From JANNYA01 sp031422315 (GTDB lineage: Bacteria > Pseudomonadota > Gammaproteobacteria > Xanthomonadales > SZUA-5), in NCBI GenBank assembly GCA_031422315.1, contig JANOQN010000003.1, positions 27,644-91,643 on the forward strand: a stretch of 64,000 bases of DNA, given 5' to 3'. Positions 15,159-24,502 of the stretch are shown here, one piece after another (the stretch's first letter is position 1; the number at the start of each line of letters is the position of its first letter). A program made the position numbers and the translations under genes. Below the pieces are notes generated by a model that was given only the letters and a program-made list of their open reading frames with translations, did not search any database and was not told where the DNA came from.

Positions 15159-17462
15159 TTACCTAATCAAAGCACGTTCTTCCGCTAATGCGAGCCTGCG
15201 CGAATGCGCCTCGGGCAGCACACTGGATTCTTGTTCGGCGAGCCTGAGTTCGTTGCCAATCTCAGCTTCGCGCCTGGCTGCACGCAGCGCTTGAATCAAT
15301 AGCAAACGCGTTTTCCCGAAATCGGGTTCGACCGCGGTATCTAGGTGCTCAGGCAGTAGCGCATGCCGGTAGGTGGCAATGGCCTGCACGTGTCGATTTT
15401 GCCCTGCCAATGCCCGCCCAAGTTGGCGATGGTAGGCGTTTAAATACCGCAAGCCTTGTTTAACATCGGCGCAGCAGTGCTCAATCGCGCTTCGAATTTC
15501 AACTTCTGCTTGCTTACTATCGCCGCGCGCTAGCAGCAGTTCACTCTTGACATAGCGCCAACGGGCGAACTCAGCGTGATTGGGCGGCCAAAGTTTGGCA
15601 CGCACAACTTGATCCGTTGCGAGCACTTCGGCGGCGGTGTCAAGCTGCCCGGCAGCTATCAGCGTCTGCGCGTAATCCAGCGCTGCACCGCTGCTTGAGG
15701 GGTGCAACGCACCGTAGTTTTTATGAGCGGTAGTCATGCTCTGTTCGCGCAGCCTCAATGACTCGGCACTAACCGCATCGTTCAAAAGATCTTCGACATC
15801 AGCCTTGTTAATGCGCAACACCGCCTCGTTTGGGGTATCAGTGCCCAAATGCGCTGGTATCTCCAAAATCGCGGCGCTGAATTCATCGATTGCAGGCTGC
15901 AATTGGCCAACTTGTAGCAACCTCGAAGCCAAAATATGGCGGGCGTTAAAGTAATGGGAATCACGCTTAAAACCAAAGTCTTGGTGATGTTTGATAGCAG
16001 AACGCGCTAAGGCAATCGCTCGCGTACGCTCTGCGCCTTCGTTTAATACAAACGCGAGATAGGCTTCACAGCGGGCCAGCTGCAGTGTATTGACATCGGT
16101 TTGCGACAGCACTTTGTAGGCCGCTTCCAAAAGCGGCCGGGCTTTGCTACGCTCGCGGCGCTGCAAATAAATCTCGCCGAAAACATATTGCAGCTCGGCA
16201 CGCAGCTGCGGTTGATCACGCAATTGCATTTCAATTTTTTGTACGGCATCGGCTAGCGCGTCATCAATGCTAATGGTTTGCCCGCCACTCTTGCTGGGCT
16301 TTGCCCACTGCGTCATCTCGGTCACGAATTTTAATGCGGCACCGCTACGCTGTGACGCCGCTTGCGCAATGGCTGCGGATTCTGCCGCCACTTTTGCTGC
16401 TAGCTGCGCGGCTTGGTATTGCTGCCAAAAGCTTGCTGCCAGTAAAACAAGCGCGCAGGTTCCGATGACGCCAGAGATGGTGCCCAAAGGATGGCGCTTA
16501 AAAAAAAGCGCCCATCGATAGCGCCAGTTTCCATTGACCGCCTGCAAGGGCTGTGCATCCAAATAGTTTTGTAAATCGCTCCGCAGTGCCAGCGCGCTAG
16601 CATAGCGCGCAGCGGCATCAAACGCAGTGGCGCACGCCAATATCGGCGTTATTGAGCGCAGTTTTTTGGGCACAGCAGCTAGATTCAGGCGCTGCGCGCG
16701 GTGTTGGGGCCAATCATCATTGCGCAGCATTGTAGTCAAGTGTTGATCGGCGGGCAGGTACTCGCTTGCGATGGCCTCAGGGCATAACAAATGCGCTAGC
16801 ATCAGGCCCAGCTGATAGAAGTCCGAGCCTATGCCCACCGGCAAGCCTTGCCATTGCTCAGGGCTGGCAAAGCTCGGCGTAAACGCGCTGGTTTCAATGC
16901 CATCGCTTTGATTGATCAAGCTTGCGATACCAAAATCCAGCAGCTTAACGCGTCCGTTTTGATCCACCAAAACATTCGCTGGCTTGATGTCCCTGTGTAC
17001 CAGCAACCTAGCATGCGCGGCGGCCAAGGCATCACACAGCGAGATAATCAACTGCACGCGCTGGCGCACGCCTAAGGATTTCTGGTTCGCATAGTCATCG
17101 ATGCTTTGGCCCTGCACTAGCTCCATCGCAAACCACAGCCCAGCATCGGTGCGGCCGCCGTCAATAAGGCGCGCAATGCCTGGGTGATCCAAGCTTGCCA
17201 AGATATTGCGCTCGCGCCGAAATAGCGTTTGTACAATGGTTTCTGTTGGCGGCGCCTGCAGCCATTTCAACGCGACGCGCTGTGAGATTTCCCCATCGCT
17301 GCGGGTTGCCAAATAGACAATCGCCATGCCACCGCGCGAAATTTCCGATTCGATGGTGAACGCGCCAATCTGATCGCCCGGCTTTAATTCGACGTCAGGC
17401 AACATTGATTTTGCCAATGCTCCGTCTAAAGCGCCGCCGGTTTTTAGATCAATAATCGCCAT
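15159..17462 (-). CDS. Serine/threonine protein kinase with TPR repeats
   Basis: A Hanks-type kinase of 767 residues. The kinase domain spans about 30-300: glycine loop ISRGGMAIVYL (41-51), catalytic Lys66 in ALKWL, HRDIKPAN at 156-163, DFG at 176-178 and SPEQ near 200. All catalytic residues are present, so it should be active. A hydrophobic segment at about 328-346 (GTISGVIGTCALVLLAASF) is a single membrane anchor. The C-terminal 400 residues are a helical array with the spacing and alanine-leucine pattern of TPR repeats, likely periplasmic and used to sense or bind partners. It is convergent with the ECF sigma gene; this pair is common in Xanthomonadales-like genomes, where the kinase is thought to control the sigma factor. 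Confidence 0.92.
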   Translation of the reverse strand: MAIIDLKTGGALDGALAKSMLPDVELKPGDQIGAFTIESEISRGGMAIVYLATRSDGEISQRVALKWLQAPPTETIVQTLFRRERNILASLDHPGIARLIDGGRTDAGLWFAMELVQGQSIDDYANQKSLGVRQRVQLIISLCDALAAAHARLLVHRDIKPANVLVDQNGRVKLLDFGIASLINQSDGIETSAFTPSFASPEQWQGLPVGIGSDFYQLGLMLAHLLCPEAIASEYLPADQHLTTMLRNDDWPQHRAQRLNLAAVPKKLRSITPILACATAFDAAARYASALALRSDLQNYLDAQPLQAVNGNWRYRWALFFKRHPLGTISGVIGTCALVLLAASFWQQYQAAQLAAKVAAESAAIAQAASQRSGAALKFVTEMTQWAKPSKSGGQTISIDDALADAVQKIEMQLRDQPQLRAELQYVFGEIYLQRRERSKARPLLEAAYKVLSQTDVNTLQLARCEAYLAFVLNEGAERTRAIALARSAIKHHQDFGFKRDSHYFNARHILASRLLQVGQLQPAIDEFSAAILEIPAHLGTDTPNEAVLRINKADVEDLLNDAVSAESLRLREQSMTTAHKNYGALHPSSSGAALDYAQTLIAAGQLDTAAEVLATDQVVRAKLWPPNHAEFARWRYVKSELLLARGDSKQAEVEIRSAIEHCCADVKQGLRYLNAYHRQLGRALAGQNRHVQAIATYRHALLPEHLDTAVEPDFGKTRLLLIQALRAARREAEIGNELRLAEQESSVLPEAHSRRLALAEERALIR

Positions 17463-17519
17463 TTAGACGAGCGCGATCCTGCGCGAAGGTAGGCGTGCTG
17501 TTTTGACGAATTCGTTGCG

Positions 17520-17544
17520 AACCCGCGTGGCATTGCGGGTTTTT
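17520..17544 (+). terminator. Terminator-like hairpin upstream of the 17.8-kb lipoprotein gene
   Basis: AACCCGC (17520-17526) pairs with GCGGGTT (17535-17541) around an 8-nt loop, followed by a T-run to 17544. It lies between the divergently oriented kinase and lipoprotein genes, so nothing on the plus strand obviously needs termination; it may insulate the lipoprotein gene or act as an attenuator. The rest of the 17463-17793 gap shows nothing recognisable. Confidence 0.35.
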
Positions 17545-17793
17545 GGCAGCCATTGTTCAATCTGAAGCATCATATAGTGGCCTGAAGAATCATATGGCGG
17601 TGTTGCGTCCGTTTTTTCGTGGTGCTACTTGCGAGTATAACTAGGAGTTATCGTGTGGTGTTTTGTGTGAACGAAGTTAGGCATGAAGCTTAAAATGTGG
17701 AGATTCCCCGTTTTTCAAAAGTTTTTGAGCAAAGCCCATCGATGCACAATAAGCCAGCCCAGGAAATCAGCCGAGCAATGCCCGGGGGCTAGT

Positions 17794-18543
17794 ATGTACA
17801 TTTCAACCCTTAAAAAGGGCCTCGTGGCCCCGTTGATTGCAATGACAGCTTGCATCTTGCTTGCCTGCAACCCACGCGAAGATCGCAGCCATTTTCTGCG
17901 CGCAATCAAGGAAGTTGTCGAACTACGAACGGATGAAAGTCAGCGTTTCAATGCGCTGCCGGACGGCACCCTGGTGGCGATCCATGGCTTTGCCCAAGGC
18001 GCTCAATTGCTCACAGATGGCGAAGCTGGCATCAGTGGTGTAGGCTATTTTCTAGAGCGCAAACACGACGTGTTGCAAAAGTCATTCGGCGAAAAAGTGA
18101 CAGGTAGCGGGCGAAATCAAGTCCGCAGCTATGTGGTAAAGAATCAGTTGACGCCGATCTACGATGGTGAATTTCCAAGCCTTCGTTGGCCGAAGCAACA
18201 GGTCTCGATGTTTAGGTTTGGGCCCATTGTTCCAATGCCGCGCACGCCAGGAATATCCGTACCTGTGTTTCCTAACTCAGCGGCGCAGGCGAAACTATAC
18301 GCACTCGGTTTTCGCAATGGACCCAACCGTTGCTTGGTTAAACTTGGCGACGATGGGCAGGTAACCGAGCGCATTTGCTGGCACTTGCAGCAGGCCCAAG
18401 AGCAGACCTATTACGGTGCCAAGCAGGGCCGCAGTTTAGTCGATTGGAAAACCGATTCCGGCACAATCGTGCGTAGGCTGGAACAGCAGCGCATAGACCC
18501 GAAAATAGTTTGGCAAAAAGCCTTCGCAGCTCCCGCTGAGTAG
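17794..18543 (+). CDS. Hypothetical lipoprotein
   Basis: A 249-residue predicted lipoprotein of unknown function. The ATG at 17794 gives a short basic N-terminus (MYISTLKKG), a hydrophobic stretch and the lipobox LLAC, with Cys following directly; an earlier in-frame start at 17683 would put 37 polar residues before the signal and is rejected. After the lipobox, the mature protein has no recognised domain. There are segments rich in aromatic and basic residues (EFPSLRWPKQQVSMFRFGP) and two cysteines (NRCLVKL, ERICWHL) that could form a disulfide in the periplasm. It is a single gene without obvious partner. Confidence 0.7.
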   Translation: MYISTLKKGLVAPLIAMTACILLACNPREDRSHFLRAIKEVVELRTDESQRFNALPDGTLVAIHGFAQGAQLLTDGEAGISGVGYFLERKHDVLQKSFGEKVTGSGRNQVRSYVVKNQLTPIYDGEFPSLRWPKQQVSMFRFGPIVPMPRTPGISVPVFPNSAAQAKLYALGFRNGPNRCLVKLGDDGQVTERICWHLQQAQEQTYYGAKQGRSLVDWKTDSGTIVRRLEQQRIDPKIVWQKAFAAPAE

Positions 18544-18653
18544 TGGAACGGTGTTGCCAGATTGCAGCCAACTGGCCCACTATTAATCCAAACGGGTTTA
18601 AAACCCCACGCAGAGCTCGGTAAAAAACAATATAGATCGACCACAATGACGCC

Positions 18654-18947
18654 TCAAAACCAAACGCCTACAAGGCTAATCGCTACGGTTTTACTAGACC
18701 TAATTCGTACTTTGTAGAACGTATTCCAATAGCCCCGATTGAATACCATGCCGTTCTGCAATGGCCCGAGCAGGGGTTTTCCAGGAAACATCCATGATGA
18801 TTTGACTTGTTCGAACTCACCCAACAATTGCGTCGCCTCAGCGGCCGCGTGCATTGTCCATGACATCGGTAATTGCGCAAAGCGCGTGTGAATGATGGTG
18901 GTCCATTCGCACGCGTTACACGTCAGGGTTTTATGCGTTTCAAACAT
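18654..18947 (-). CDS. Small hypothetical protein with N-terminal CxxC
   Basis: A 97-residue protein of unknown function. It begins MFETHKTLTCNACEWTT, with a CNAC pair that could bind zinc or be redox-active; only two cysteines are present, so a full zinc finger would need other ligands such as nearby histidines. An AGGA ribosome binding site lies about 8 nt upstream of the ATG at 18947, which supports translation. The C-terminal part is hydrophobic-aromatic (MVFNRGYWNTFYKVRI). No known family is recognised. Confidence 0.5.
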   Translation of the reverse strand: MFETHKTLTCNACEWTTIIHTRFAQLPMSWTMHAAAEATQLLGEFEQVKSSWMFPGKPLLGPLQNGMVFNRGYWNTFYKVRIRSSKTVAISLVGVWF

Positions 18948-19094
18948 AACTATTTCCTATCTTAAGCACTTAGCATCAAATGGCAGCTTGGAACCTGCGG
19001 TTGCGAGCCCAAGACGCCCGGAAGTGCGGCGCAAAAATACAGCGAGAAATTCTAGCGCAAAAGTTCATCTCGATTCTTATCCGCGATTGCGGAT

Positions 19095-21905
19095 TTACTC
19101 GAAGCCATTTTTAAACAGTTGATCGCTGTCGTTATCGGCAATCGTGATGGTCACTAGGCTGTTATTGCCCAGCGTCGCCCCGCCACTCGGAACTAGCTGT
19201 ACCTGGAATGCTTCCGCTGACTCCGGCAGCGCGTCGTCAGTAATGCTGACCCGCAAGTTCTGCACGCCGTTAATTGTGTCTTCCCAAACCACACGGCCTT
19301 CAACCACTGCGAAATCGTTAGTCTGAGCTGTGGTCGGCGTGAACGCGGCACTGGCTTCTACCCGTGCTTCGCTACCTAATAATCTTCGCACCGGGATATC
19401 AATGGTTCCTGCCGATTCCGACACGGTGAGCGTCGCCCCCGGGAATGACAAATTTCCGGTTTCCAGGTTCAGTTTTTGCACGTCAAAGCGCGCATTGCGA
19501 TCTGCATCGCTCAAGGGCTGCGTGGTGTTGAGCAAGGCGGTACTGGCTGAGGTGACAAGTACTTTGGAGATTTGCGTTACGCCAAAAAGCGCATCTGACG
19601 TGCGCGAAAGCTCGCGTAGCGGGCTACTTGATTCCAGATCATACCGATAGGCGATGGTAATATCGCCCTGCTGCCCGACAAAGCCAAAGTAGCGCGAATC
19701 ACGCGCGAACTTTGCTGTGCCTTCCAATGGAACGACGTCCATGGGCAGTATGATTTTGCGGCGGGTCAACAGCACGCGATCATAGAGATAGAGCTCGTCG
19801 TCGATTACCGAGTTATCGACATGAAAAAGTACCATACGCCCGTCGCTGCTGATGCTGGGGCTGTTGGCCTCTTCTTGCAGCTGCACGCCTTTAAAATCAG
19901 CGCTGACGCGAATGGTTGTGGCACTGCTGCGCTGATACAAAAACACATCGCTCGCCCCATTGGTGTCGCCGGAAACTAGATTGGTGGCATCTGAAGAAAA
20001 TGCGATGAAGGTGCCGTTTTCATCCATGCTGAGCTCATTCGTGTCGCTATCGGCCTGCACGCCCGTTGAGCTGACGCTTATCCGCGTAATCGGCACGCCG
20101 GTTGAGCGCCACAAAAACGCGTCGGTTTTGCTATTGCTATCGCCAGCTACAATATTGCTGGCGGTCGAAAGAAACACCACATCAAAACCGCCACTTCCGC
20201 TAACTTTTGCCTCAGAAACTCCGCCCGCGGCATTGCCGTCCAAACCCTGGCTAATCAGCCCAAGCGTGCCTGCACCAGCGCCATCCGTTTGCAGGCGATA
20301 GGCATCGAATGAGGCATTGGTATCATTCGCCGCCAAGTTGTTGGCGTTAGTTTCGATCGCTGCGAATACGCAGGCTTCTGAACACGAAGAGGAGCGCGTC
20401 GTTTGATCTGGCAGCGCGCCGGCTGCGTTGCGCGCCAGCACCTTGGACTGCCCGGTGCTGGGCACGATTTCGGTAACGTAAAACGATCGCACCGCGAGGT
20501 TGAACTCCGCAAAACTCTGCGCATCCAGATCGCGGCCGCCGCTGACGTTAATGCGCGCGGCGTCCAGCCCTGAATCGCTCAGGAACACGTCTTGCGCGCT
20601 AAACGCACTGGGTATCACGCTGCCCGCAATGGATTGGCGAACGAAACTGTTAGTTACCAAATCGGTGCGATACACGTCGTTAAGCTGGTTCGTGTCATCA
20701 GCCTGCAGCGCGCTACTGGTCGAAAAGCAGGCACTTTGCCCATCGCTGCTGCTAGCGTGAGCCCCAGGCACCGCCGCGTTATTGCTGGCTAGCACGACCG
20801 TGGTGCCTGACATATCACGCCGATACAGCTGGCTCGGGTTGGTCGGCGCGGGCGTTACCAGATCAGTCGCGTTGCTGCGAAACCAAACGTAGCGGCCATT
20901 TTCAGAGATGGACGAATCAAAGCTTGAATTGTTGGCATCAGGGCCCGTAGCGGTGCTTACGCTGACCCGCTGGGTAACGCGCGAGCTCAAGTTGTGTCGG
21001 TAAACGTCCCTAAAACCATTGCCGTCGGGCGTGCTGCTGTCCAGATTGCTCGCTGTGGTTTCAAACGAAACAAAATTACCATTGGCGGCGAGGTAGGAAT
21101 TAAACGAAGTGTCATTGCCGCCTACGCCCGCGTTGTCTTGCGAGGCGCGCAGCACAGTTGCGTTCGTCATATTTTTAACAAACACATCAATGACGCTGGT
21201 ATCAGCGAGGCTTAAGTTTGTCGCCGCGCTTTCAAACGCTATGAGATTGCCAGTGTCGTCAATGCTAGGCGCGGTGCTGGCACGATTAGCGATCCCACTG
21301 AAAGGGTCTGCTGACACCAGCGCAATTGCGCCGGTTTGGCTGTCATAGCGATAGACATCGGTGTTCGTGTTGGAATCTGCGGCGACTAAATTTGCAGCCT
21401 CGGTGTCAAACGTGACGTAGCGCCCGTTGCCAGAAATAGCTAGCGTTAGCACCGGTACTGGGGTGCCCGCTAGATCGAACGACGCCCGCTTGAATATGCC
21501 GGTTTGGCGATCCAGCCAAAAAGCGGTGTTGCTGACCGCACTTGCATCCCCGAGCAAGTCATCGTCACTGCGAAATGCGACAAAGCGACCGGTGCTGCTG
21601 AGTGATGATTTTCCAGAGAAGCCGCGCACATCGCCGCCCGCTGCGCGCCGAGAAATTTTTTGCGTAGCCGCACCGGTGCGTACAAACACATCCGGCAAGC
21701 CATTGCGATCATTCGCCACTAGCTGCGTGGCGTCGGTTTCGAAGCCAACAATAGAGCCGTCACCGGAGATCGAACAGCTAAAAACACCGCGATTGGCCTG
21801 GGTGCCCCAGATTTGCGGATCTTCAACGCCGCTAATGGGCTCAAACGTGGCGGCAAAGCTGCTGCTGGCAATTAGCAGTGCGAGGGATGGGTAAAGCTTT
21901 AGCAT
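19095..21905 (-). CDS. Secreted beta-propeller (PD40-like) protein with Calx-beta domain and NGFE tail
   Basis: An exported protein of 936 residues. The ATG at 21905 starts a signal peptide (MLKLYPSLALLIASSSFAA); an in-frame start at 22031 lies inside an intergenic palindromic repeat and is rejected. About 750 residues consist of repeats of the type SGNGRYVTFDTEAANLVAAD..TNTDVYRYD, roughly 55-60 residues each, as in WD40-like PD40 beta-propellers. The last 110 residues form a Calx-beta domain (LTVSESAGTIDIPVRR, LPESAEAFQVQLV, TITIADND). It ends in DQLFKNGFE, a short C-terminal tail common in secreted proteins of Xanthomonadales-like bacteria and possibly a sorting signal. Calx-beta domains bind calcium; the ligand of the propeller is unknown. 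Confidence 0.8.
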   Translation of the reverse strand: MLKLYPSLALLIASSSFAATFEPISGVEDPQIWGTQANRGVFSCSISGDGSIVGFETDATQLVANDRNGLPDVFVRTGAATQKISRRAAGGDVRGFSGKSSLSSTGRFVAFRSDDDLLGDASAVSNTAFWLDRQTGIFKRASFDLAGTPVPVLTLAISGNGRYVTFDTEAANLVAADSNTNTDVYRYDSQTGAIALVSADPFSGIANRASTAPSIDDTGNLIAFESAATNLSLADTSVIDVFVKNMTNATVLRASQDNAGVGGNDTSFNSYLAANGNFVSFETTASNLDSSTPDGNGFRDVYRHNLSSRVTQRVSVSTATGPDANNSSFDSSISENGRYVWFRSNATDLVTPAPTNPSQLYRRDMSGTTVVLASNNAAVPGAHASSSDGQSACFSTSSALQADDTNQLNDVYRTDLVTNSFVRQSIAGSVIPSAFSAQDVFLSDSGLDAARINVSGGRDLDAQSFAEFNLAVRSFYVTEIVPSTGQSKVLARNAAGALPDQTTRSSSCSEACVFAAIETNANNLAANDTNASFDAYRLQTDGAGAGTLGLISQGLDGNAAGGVSEAKVSGSGGFDVVFLSTASNIVAGDSNSKTDAFLWRSTGVPITRISVSSTGVQADSDTNELSMDENGTFIAFSSDATNLVSGDTNGASDVFLYQRSSATTIRVSADFKGVQLQEEANSPSISSDGRMVLFHVDNSVIDDELYLYDRVLLTRRKIILPMDVVPLEGTAKFARDSRYFGFVGQQGDITIAYRYDLESSSPLRELSRTSDALFGVTQISKVLVTSASTALLNTTQPLSDADRNARFDVQKLNLETGNLSFPGATLTVSESAGTIDIPVRRLLGSEARVEASAAFTPTTAQTNDFAVVEGRVVWEDTINGVQNLRVSITDDALPESAEAFQVQLVPSGGATLGNNSLVTITIADNDSDQLFKNGFE

Positions 21906-21985
21906 AAAGACTCCAATGACGTTTGGATGAGAGATGAGATGGTGAGGCAATGCCATTAACATAAGAAATCGAAGCATAAAAAATT

Positions 21986-22108
21986 CGTCATCGCGAGGAG
22001 CGTAGCGACGTGGCGATCTCCGCTGCCTCAAGTTCTAAAAGAAGAAAAAATCGGTTTTGCTTCTAAACGTAGAGGCGCGGAGATTGCTTCGCTGCGCTCG
22101 CAATGACG
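21986..22108. repeat. Imperfect inverted intergenic repeat
   Basis: The left arm at 21986-22023 (CGTCATCGCGAGGAGCGTAG...) and the right arm at 22077-22108 (...GCTCGCAATGACG) are imperfect inverted copies around an AT-rich centre. The arms belong to a widespread proteobacterial intergenic repeat type. It lies between two genes on the minus strand (pectinacetylesterase-like and beta-propeller) and could form a large hairpin in their shared transcript. It creates a false N-terminal extension of the beta-propeller frame. Confidence 0.65.
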
Positions 22109-22128
22109 AGCGCTGGCTTTTCAACTAA

Positions 22129-23700
22129 CTAGAAGCAAACGCCCGCGCCGCCCGCCGGTCCAATTCCTGGCGTGGCATATGCGGTTATGGTGCTAGCCGC
22201 ACCGGGTGCGGTGGCTAGCCACGTGGTAAGCGCGGTGGCTAGATTAGTCGGCACGCCGGCGACCGGCAGCAGCTGATTGAAGAATCCATCGTTTGAAAGC
22301 GTGACATGAGCCTGGCAGCGCGGCGCGAAAATCCCTGATGGAATCCACTGCGCATCACCTATGATCAAGCTGCGCTCCGTTGGATAGCGATTCGAGGTAA
22401 ATTCGCGGTACATGCTGATTTCTTGCAAGTTCGCCAGCGAACCCGTCGATAGCTCCCACGCGGCAGTGCCGACTGGATAACTGACCGCGCCTGCCACTGG
22501 AGGGACGGGGTGCGGAAAGAACCTGCTCAATATTTTTGGATACGCCACACTATCCAAAAGGTCTTGATGAAAAAAGAAACTGGTCGTAATGTGGTGGCGC
22601 TGTAGATGCATATGATCGGCGCAGCGAGAACGCAATTCCGCGTTTAAGTCAAAGCAGGTCTCATCCGTGCGCGCGTCCCAGTAGGTAGTCATCATGCTCC
22701 ACTCTGAGTCCATATCAGCCTGATAGCTGACGAACTTGGCCAGCGCCAGCGAGTAGGGCAGCTCGTTGCGCAGCGGCCCAGAGCCTGCATCAAATACACC
22801 ACGCACAACGGTGTTGGCATTTACTGCGGTTTGCCCAGCACGAAAAAAATCTAGCGTGTCTTGTGCGCCCTGTGAACCTGCGGAGGAGCCGGTCAGTAGA
22901 ATATTGGTCGCGCTGTTTAAGGTTGGCATGGTCTGACAAGCAGCACCAGGGCCTGCCGCGCAGGCGGTAAATCCTGCGCGCAAGTCGGCAATCAATCCAT
23001 CAAAAATATCGGCTCCGCGAAATTGCAGATTGAATGCAACCGCCGCGCCAGCGCGACTAATGCCTGAGTTATTCGTTAGCGGATTTCGACCTATGTGGTT
23101 GTCCCTGCTGCAATAGTTTAAGAACACTTTATTCCAGCCCGCGAAGGGGTTTGCGGCCACGTTCGAGAACATGCCGCCGCGTGAAACGCGCGCGGGCGCA
23201 ACATAAAAAGGTAAACCGCCAATGGTTGCAGCTTCCCATCCGCTCGGTGGGCTAAAAGCTGCAACGCCCAGGCCGCGCGAAGCATTCCAAGTAATGCGGG
23301 AAATTTGCGTACTCATTAGCTGAATGCCGCCACCCAAACCTTGCCAACGATCCAAACATTCCTGCGCATTCTTGCAGCTGCCACCACCTTCCATGGCGAT
23401 AACCCAGTCATTGACGTTGGCGGCATTCGTGGCGGTTTGTACGTAGGCAACCGCGGGTGAGCCGTCATTGCAAAGCGCAATAGATGAGTTAATGATGTGG
23501 CGATAGAGCGCGGTGCCCGAGCCGCTGGTGGCATTCCCTGCAGGAATCAGGGTGATGGGCTGCGCGGACGCCAAGCTTGGTGCCAAGATGGCCGTGGTGC
23601 CTGCAAACAGCATTGTCGCTAGCAGCAGACGCGTTGTATTTCTTGGTTGTGCGCGCGCTTGTTTAAGCGCGTGGGTTGGGTCGAACATGGTGTGTTTCAT
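22129..23700 (-). CDS. Exported pectinacetylesterase/Notum-family protein
   Basis: A 523-residue predicted secreted carboxylesterase. A signal peptide follows a basic N-terminus (LLLATMLFAGTTAILAPSLASA). DWVIAMEGGGSCKNAQECLDRW is broken here into WVIAMEGGG and CKNAQECLDRW, which match the oxyanion-hole and disulfide region of pectinacetylesterases; NKVFLNYCSRDNHIG follows, and LLTGSSAGSQGAQDTL carries the nucleophile serine in GSSAGS. Aspartate and histidine partners are expected in the C-terminal part, where a CQAHVTLSNDGF segment supplies a candidate histidine. The family deacylates polysaccharide acetyl esters or, in animals, a lipidated protein; the bacterial substrate is unknown. It lies 222 bp upstream of the beta-propeller gene on the same strand. 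Confidence 0.75.
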   Translation of the reverse strand: MKHTMFDPTHALKQARAQPRNTTRLLLATMLFAGTTAILAPSLASAQPITLIPAGNATSGSGTALYRHIINSSIALCNDGSPAVAYVQTATNAANVNDWVIAMEGGGSCKNAQECLDRWQGLGGGIQLMSTQISRITWNASRGLGVAAFSPPSGWEAATIGGLPFYVAPARVSRGGMFSNVAANPFAGWNKVFLNYCSRDNHIGRNPLTNNSGISRAGAAVAFNLQFRGADIFDGLIADLRAGFTACAAGPGAACQTMPTLNSATNILLTGSSAGSQGAQDTLDFFRAGQTAVNANTVVRGVFDAGSGPLRNELPYSLALAKFVSYQADMDSEWSMMTTYWDARTDETCFDLNAELRSRCADHMHLQRHHITTSFFFHQDLLDSVAYPKILSRFFPHPVPPVAGAVSYPVGTAAWELSTGSLANLQEISMYREFTSNRYPTERSLIIGDAQWIPSGIFAPRCQAHVTLSNDGFFNQLLPVAGVPTNLATALTTWLATAPGAASTITAYATPGIGPAGGAGVCF

Positions 23701-23750
23701 CTGATTACTCCGTTGGGGTGGTAACTCAGATGACGAAATTATCGGGCACG

Positions 23751-23830
23751 TACCGCCAAATCTTTACACAAAATTTAGGGTGGGTAATGTGAGTAGCGCG
23801 TCACGTATTTGCACCATCTTTTTGGCGGTA
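23751..23830. promoter_or_regulatory. Long-spaced inverted repeat element, copy a
   Basis: TACCGCCAAA (23751-23760) and TTTGGCGGTA (23821-23830) form a perfect 10-bp inverted pair with a 60-bp centre that includes AAATTTAGGGTG. The right arm is followed by CAGCAGATTTATCGT. Two related copies lie at 24588-24662 and 26510-26584, all between divergent genes. It starts 51 bp upstream of the pectinacetylesterase-like gene. Either a shared regulator site or a small TIR element. Confidence 0.6.
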
Positions 23831-23854
23831 CAGCAGCAGATTTATCGTAGGCGG

Positions 23855-23986
23855 AGCGCAACCGAGCGTATTTACCAAAAAAAAGGTAGCGGCTTTTTGG
23901 TGGCGCCCATGTTGCTGCATGTGCGCCAAAAGGGCGTGCAAACCGTGATGCAGGCCTGGATCAGCGCCAATATTGTGGGTCAATGA
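23855..23986 (+). pseudogene. Truncated duplicate of the 24775-25134 gene
   Basis: The frame SATERIYQKKGSGFLVAPMLL, then HVRQKGVQTVMQAWISAN matches residues about 24-62 of the intact protein encoded at 24775-25134 (STTERHYQKGTGFLVAPMIL, then HIRQDGGQTVMQGWISAN). Both the N-terminal part and the last 55 or so residues are missing: the copy stops with TGA at 23984-23986 seven bases before the stop of the next gene. A GTG at 23780 could start a 68-residue product but the leader is unrelated. This is a partial gene duplication, now probably a pseudogene. Confidence 0.65.
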
Positions 23987-23992
23987 ACCTTG

Positions 23993-24502
23993 CTACTTCG
24001 TAGTCTCGCCGCGCAGGTTTTCAATCACCTTTTCCATTGAAGCGCGTCTTAACTGCACAAGCCCGGTAAAGCCAGCGCTGATTGGCACGAGGGTCATGAT
24101 CAGGAACAATATGATTTGTGATGGTTGCGGTCCTTCACCGGTGGCCCAACCGATCAATCCGCCGAGCAATAGAACTCCACCAAAGACGATTAATGCAATG
24201 CTCCAAAGCAATCCCAGTGCAGGAATCTTGTGCCAAACGGTGCGCAGTATTGAATGCCAAGCGCGCTGCTGCGGCGAGTTTGGCGTAATCGAAAGGGGAT
24301 CAAGCGTTTGAGCAGCGGGGGAATTAACCATCAAGCGGTTGCCAAATCCAATGAGCATTGCCGCCATTAGCAAGCTTCCGGGCACAATTACCAATGCAAT
24401 TGCCCAGGATTCTTTGCCACTCAACAAACCTGGCAGCAAAACCAAGGCACTCAACGCAAAGCACACGCCCAGCAAACGAATCAATAGCCCTATCCATTTC
24501 AT
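23993..24502 (-). CDS. Hypothetical membrane protein, four helices
   Basis: A 169-residue integral membrane protein of unknown function. Four hydrophobic segments are visible: LLGVCFALSALVLLPGLLSG near the N-terminus, AIALVIVPGSLLMAAMLIGF, then after a polar loop ALGLLWSIALIVFGGVLLLGGLIGW and IILFLIMTLVPISAGFTGLV. The C-terminus is charged (EKVIENLRGETTK) and likely cytoplasmic. It is divergent from the gene at 24775, with inverted repeat copy b between them, and lies tail-to-tail with the truncated duplicate at 23855, with 6 bp between the stops. Confidence 0.65.
   Translation of the reverse strand: MKWIGLLIRLLGVCFALSALVLLPGLLSGKESWAIALVIVPGSLLMAAMLIGFGNRLMVNSPAAQTLDPLSITPNSPQQRAWHSILRTVWHKIPALGLLWSIALIVFGGVLLLGGLIGWATGEGPQPSQIILFLIMTLVPISAGFTGLVQLRRASMEKVIENLRGETTK

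Noticed and set aside
19079..19094. Hairpin ATCCGC-GATT-GCGGAT after the beta-propeller gene as terminator
   Set aside because: The stem is only 6 bp and there is no T-run on the transcribed side.
21906..22031. N-terminal extension of the beta-propeller protein
   Set aside because: The added residues come from a palindromic intergenic repeat and would precede the signal peptide.
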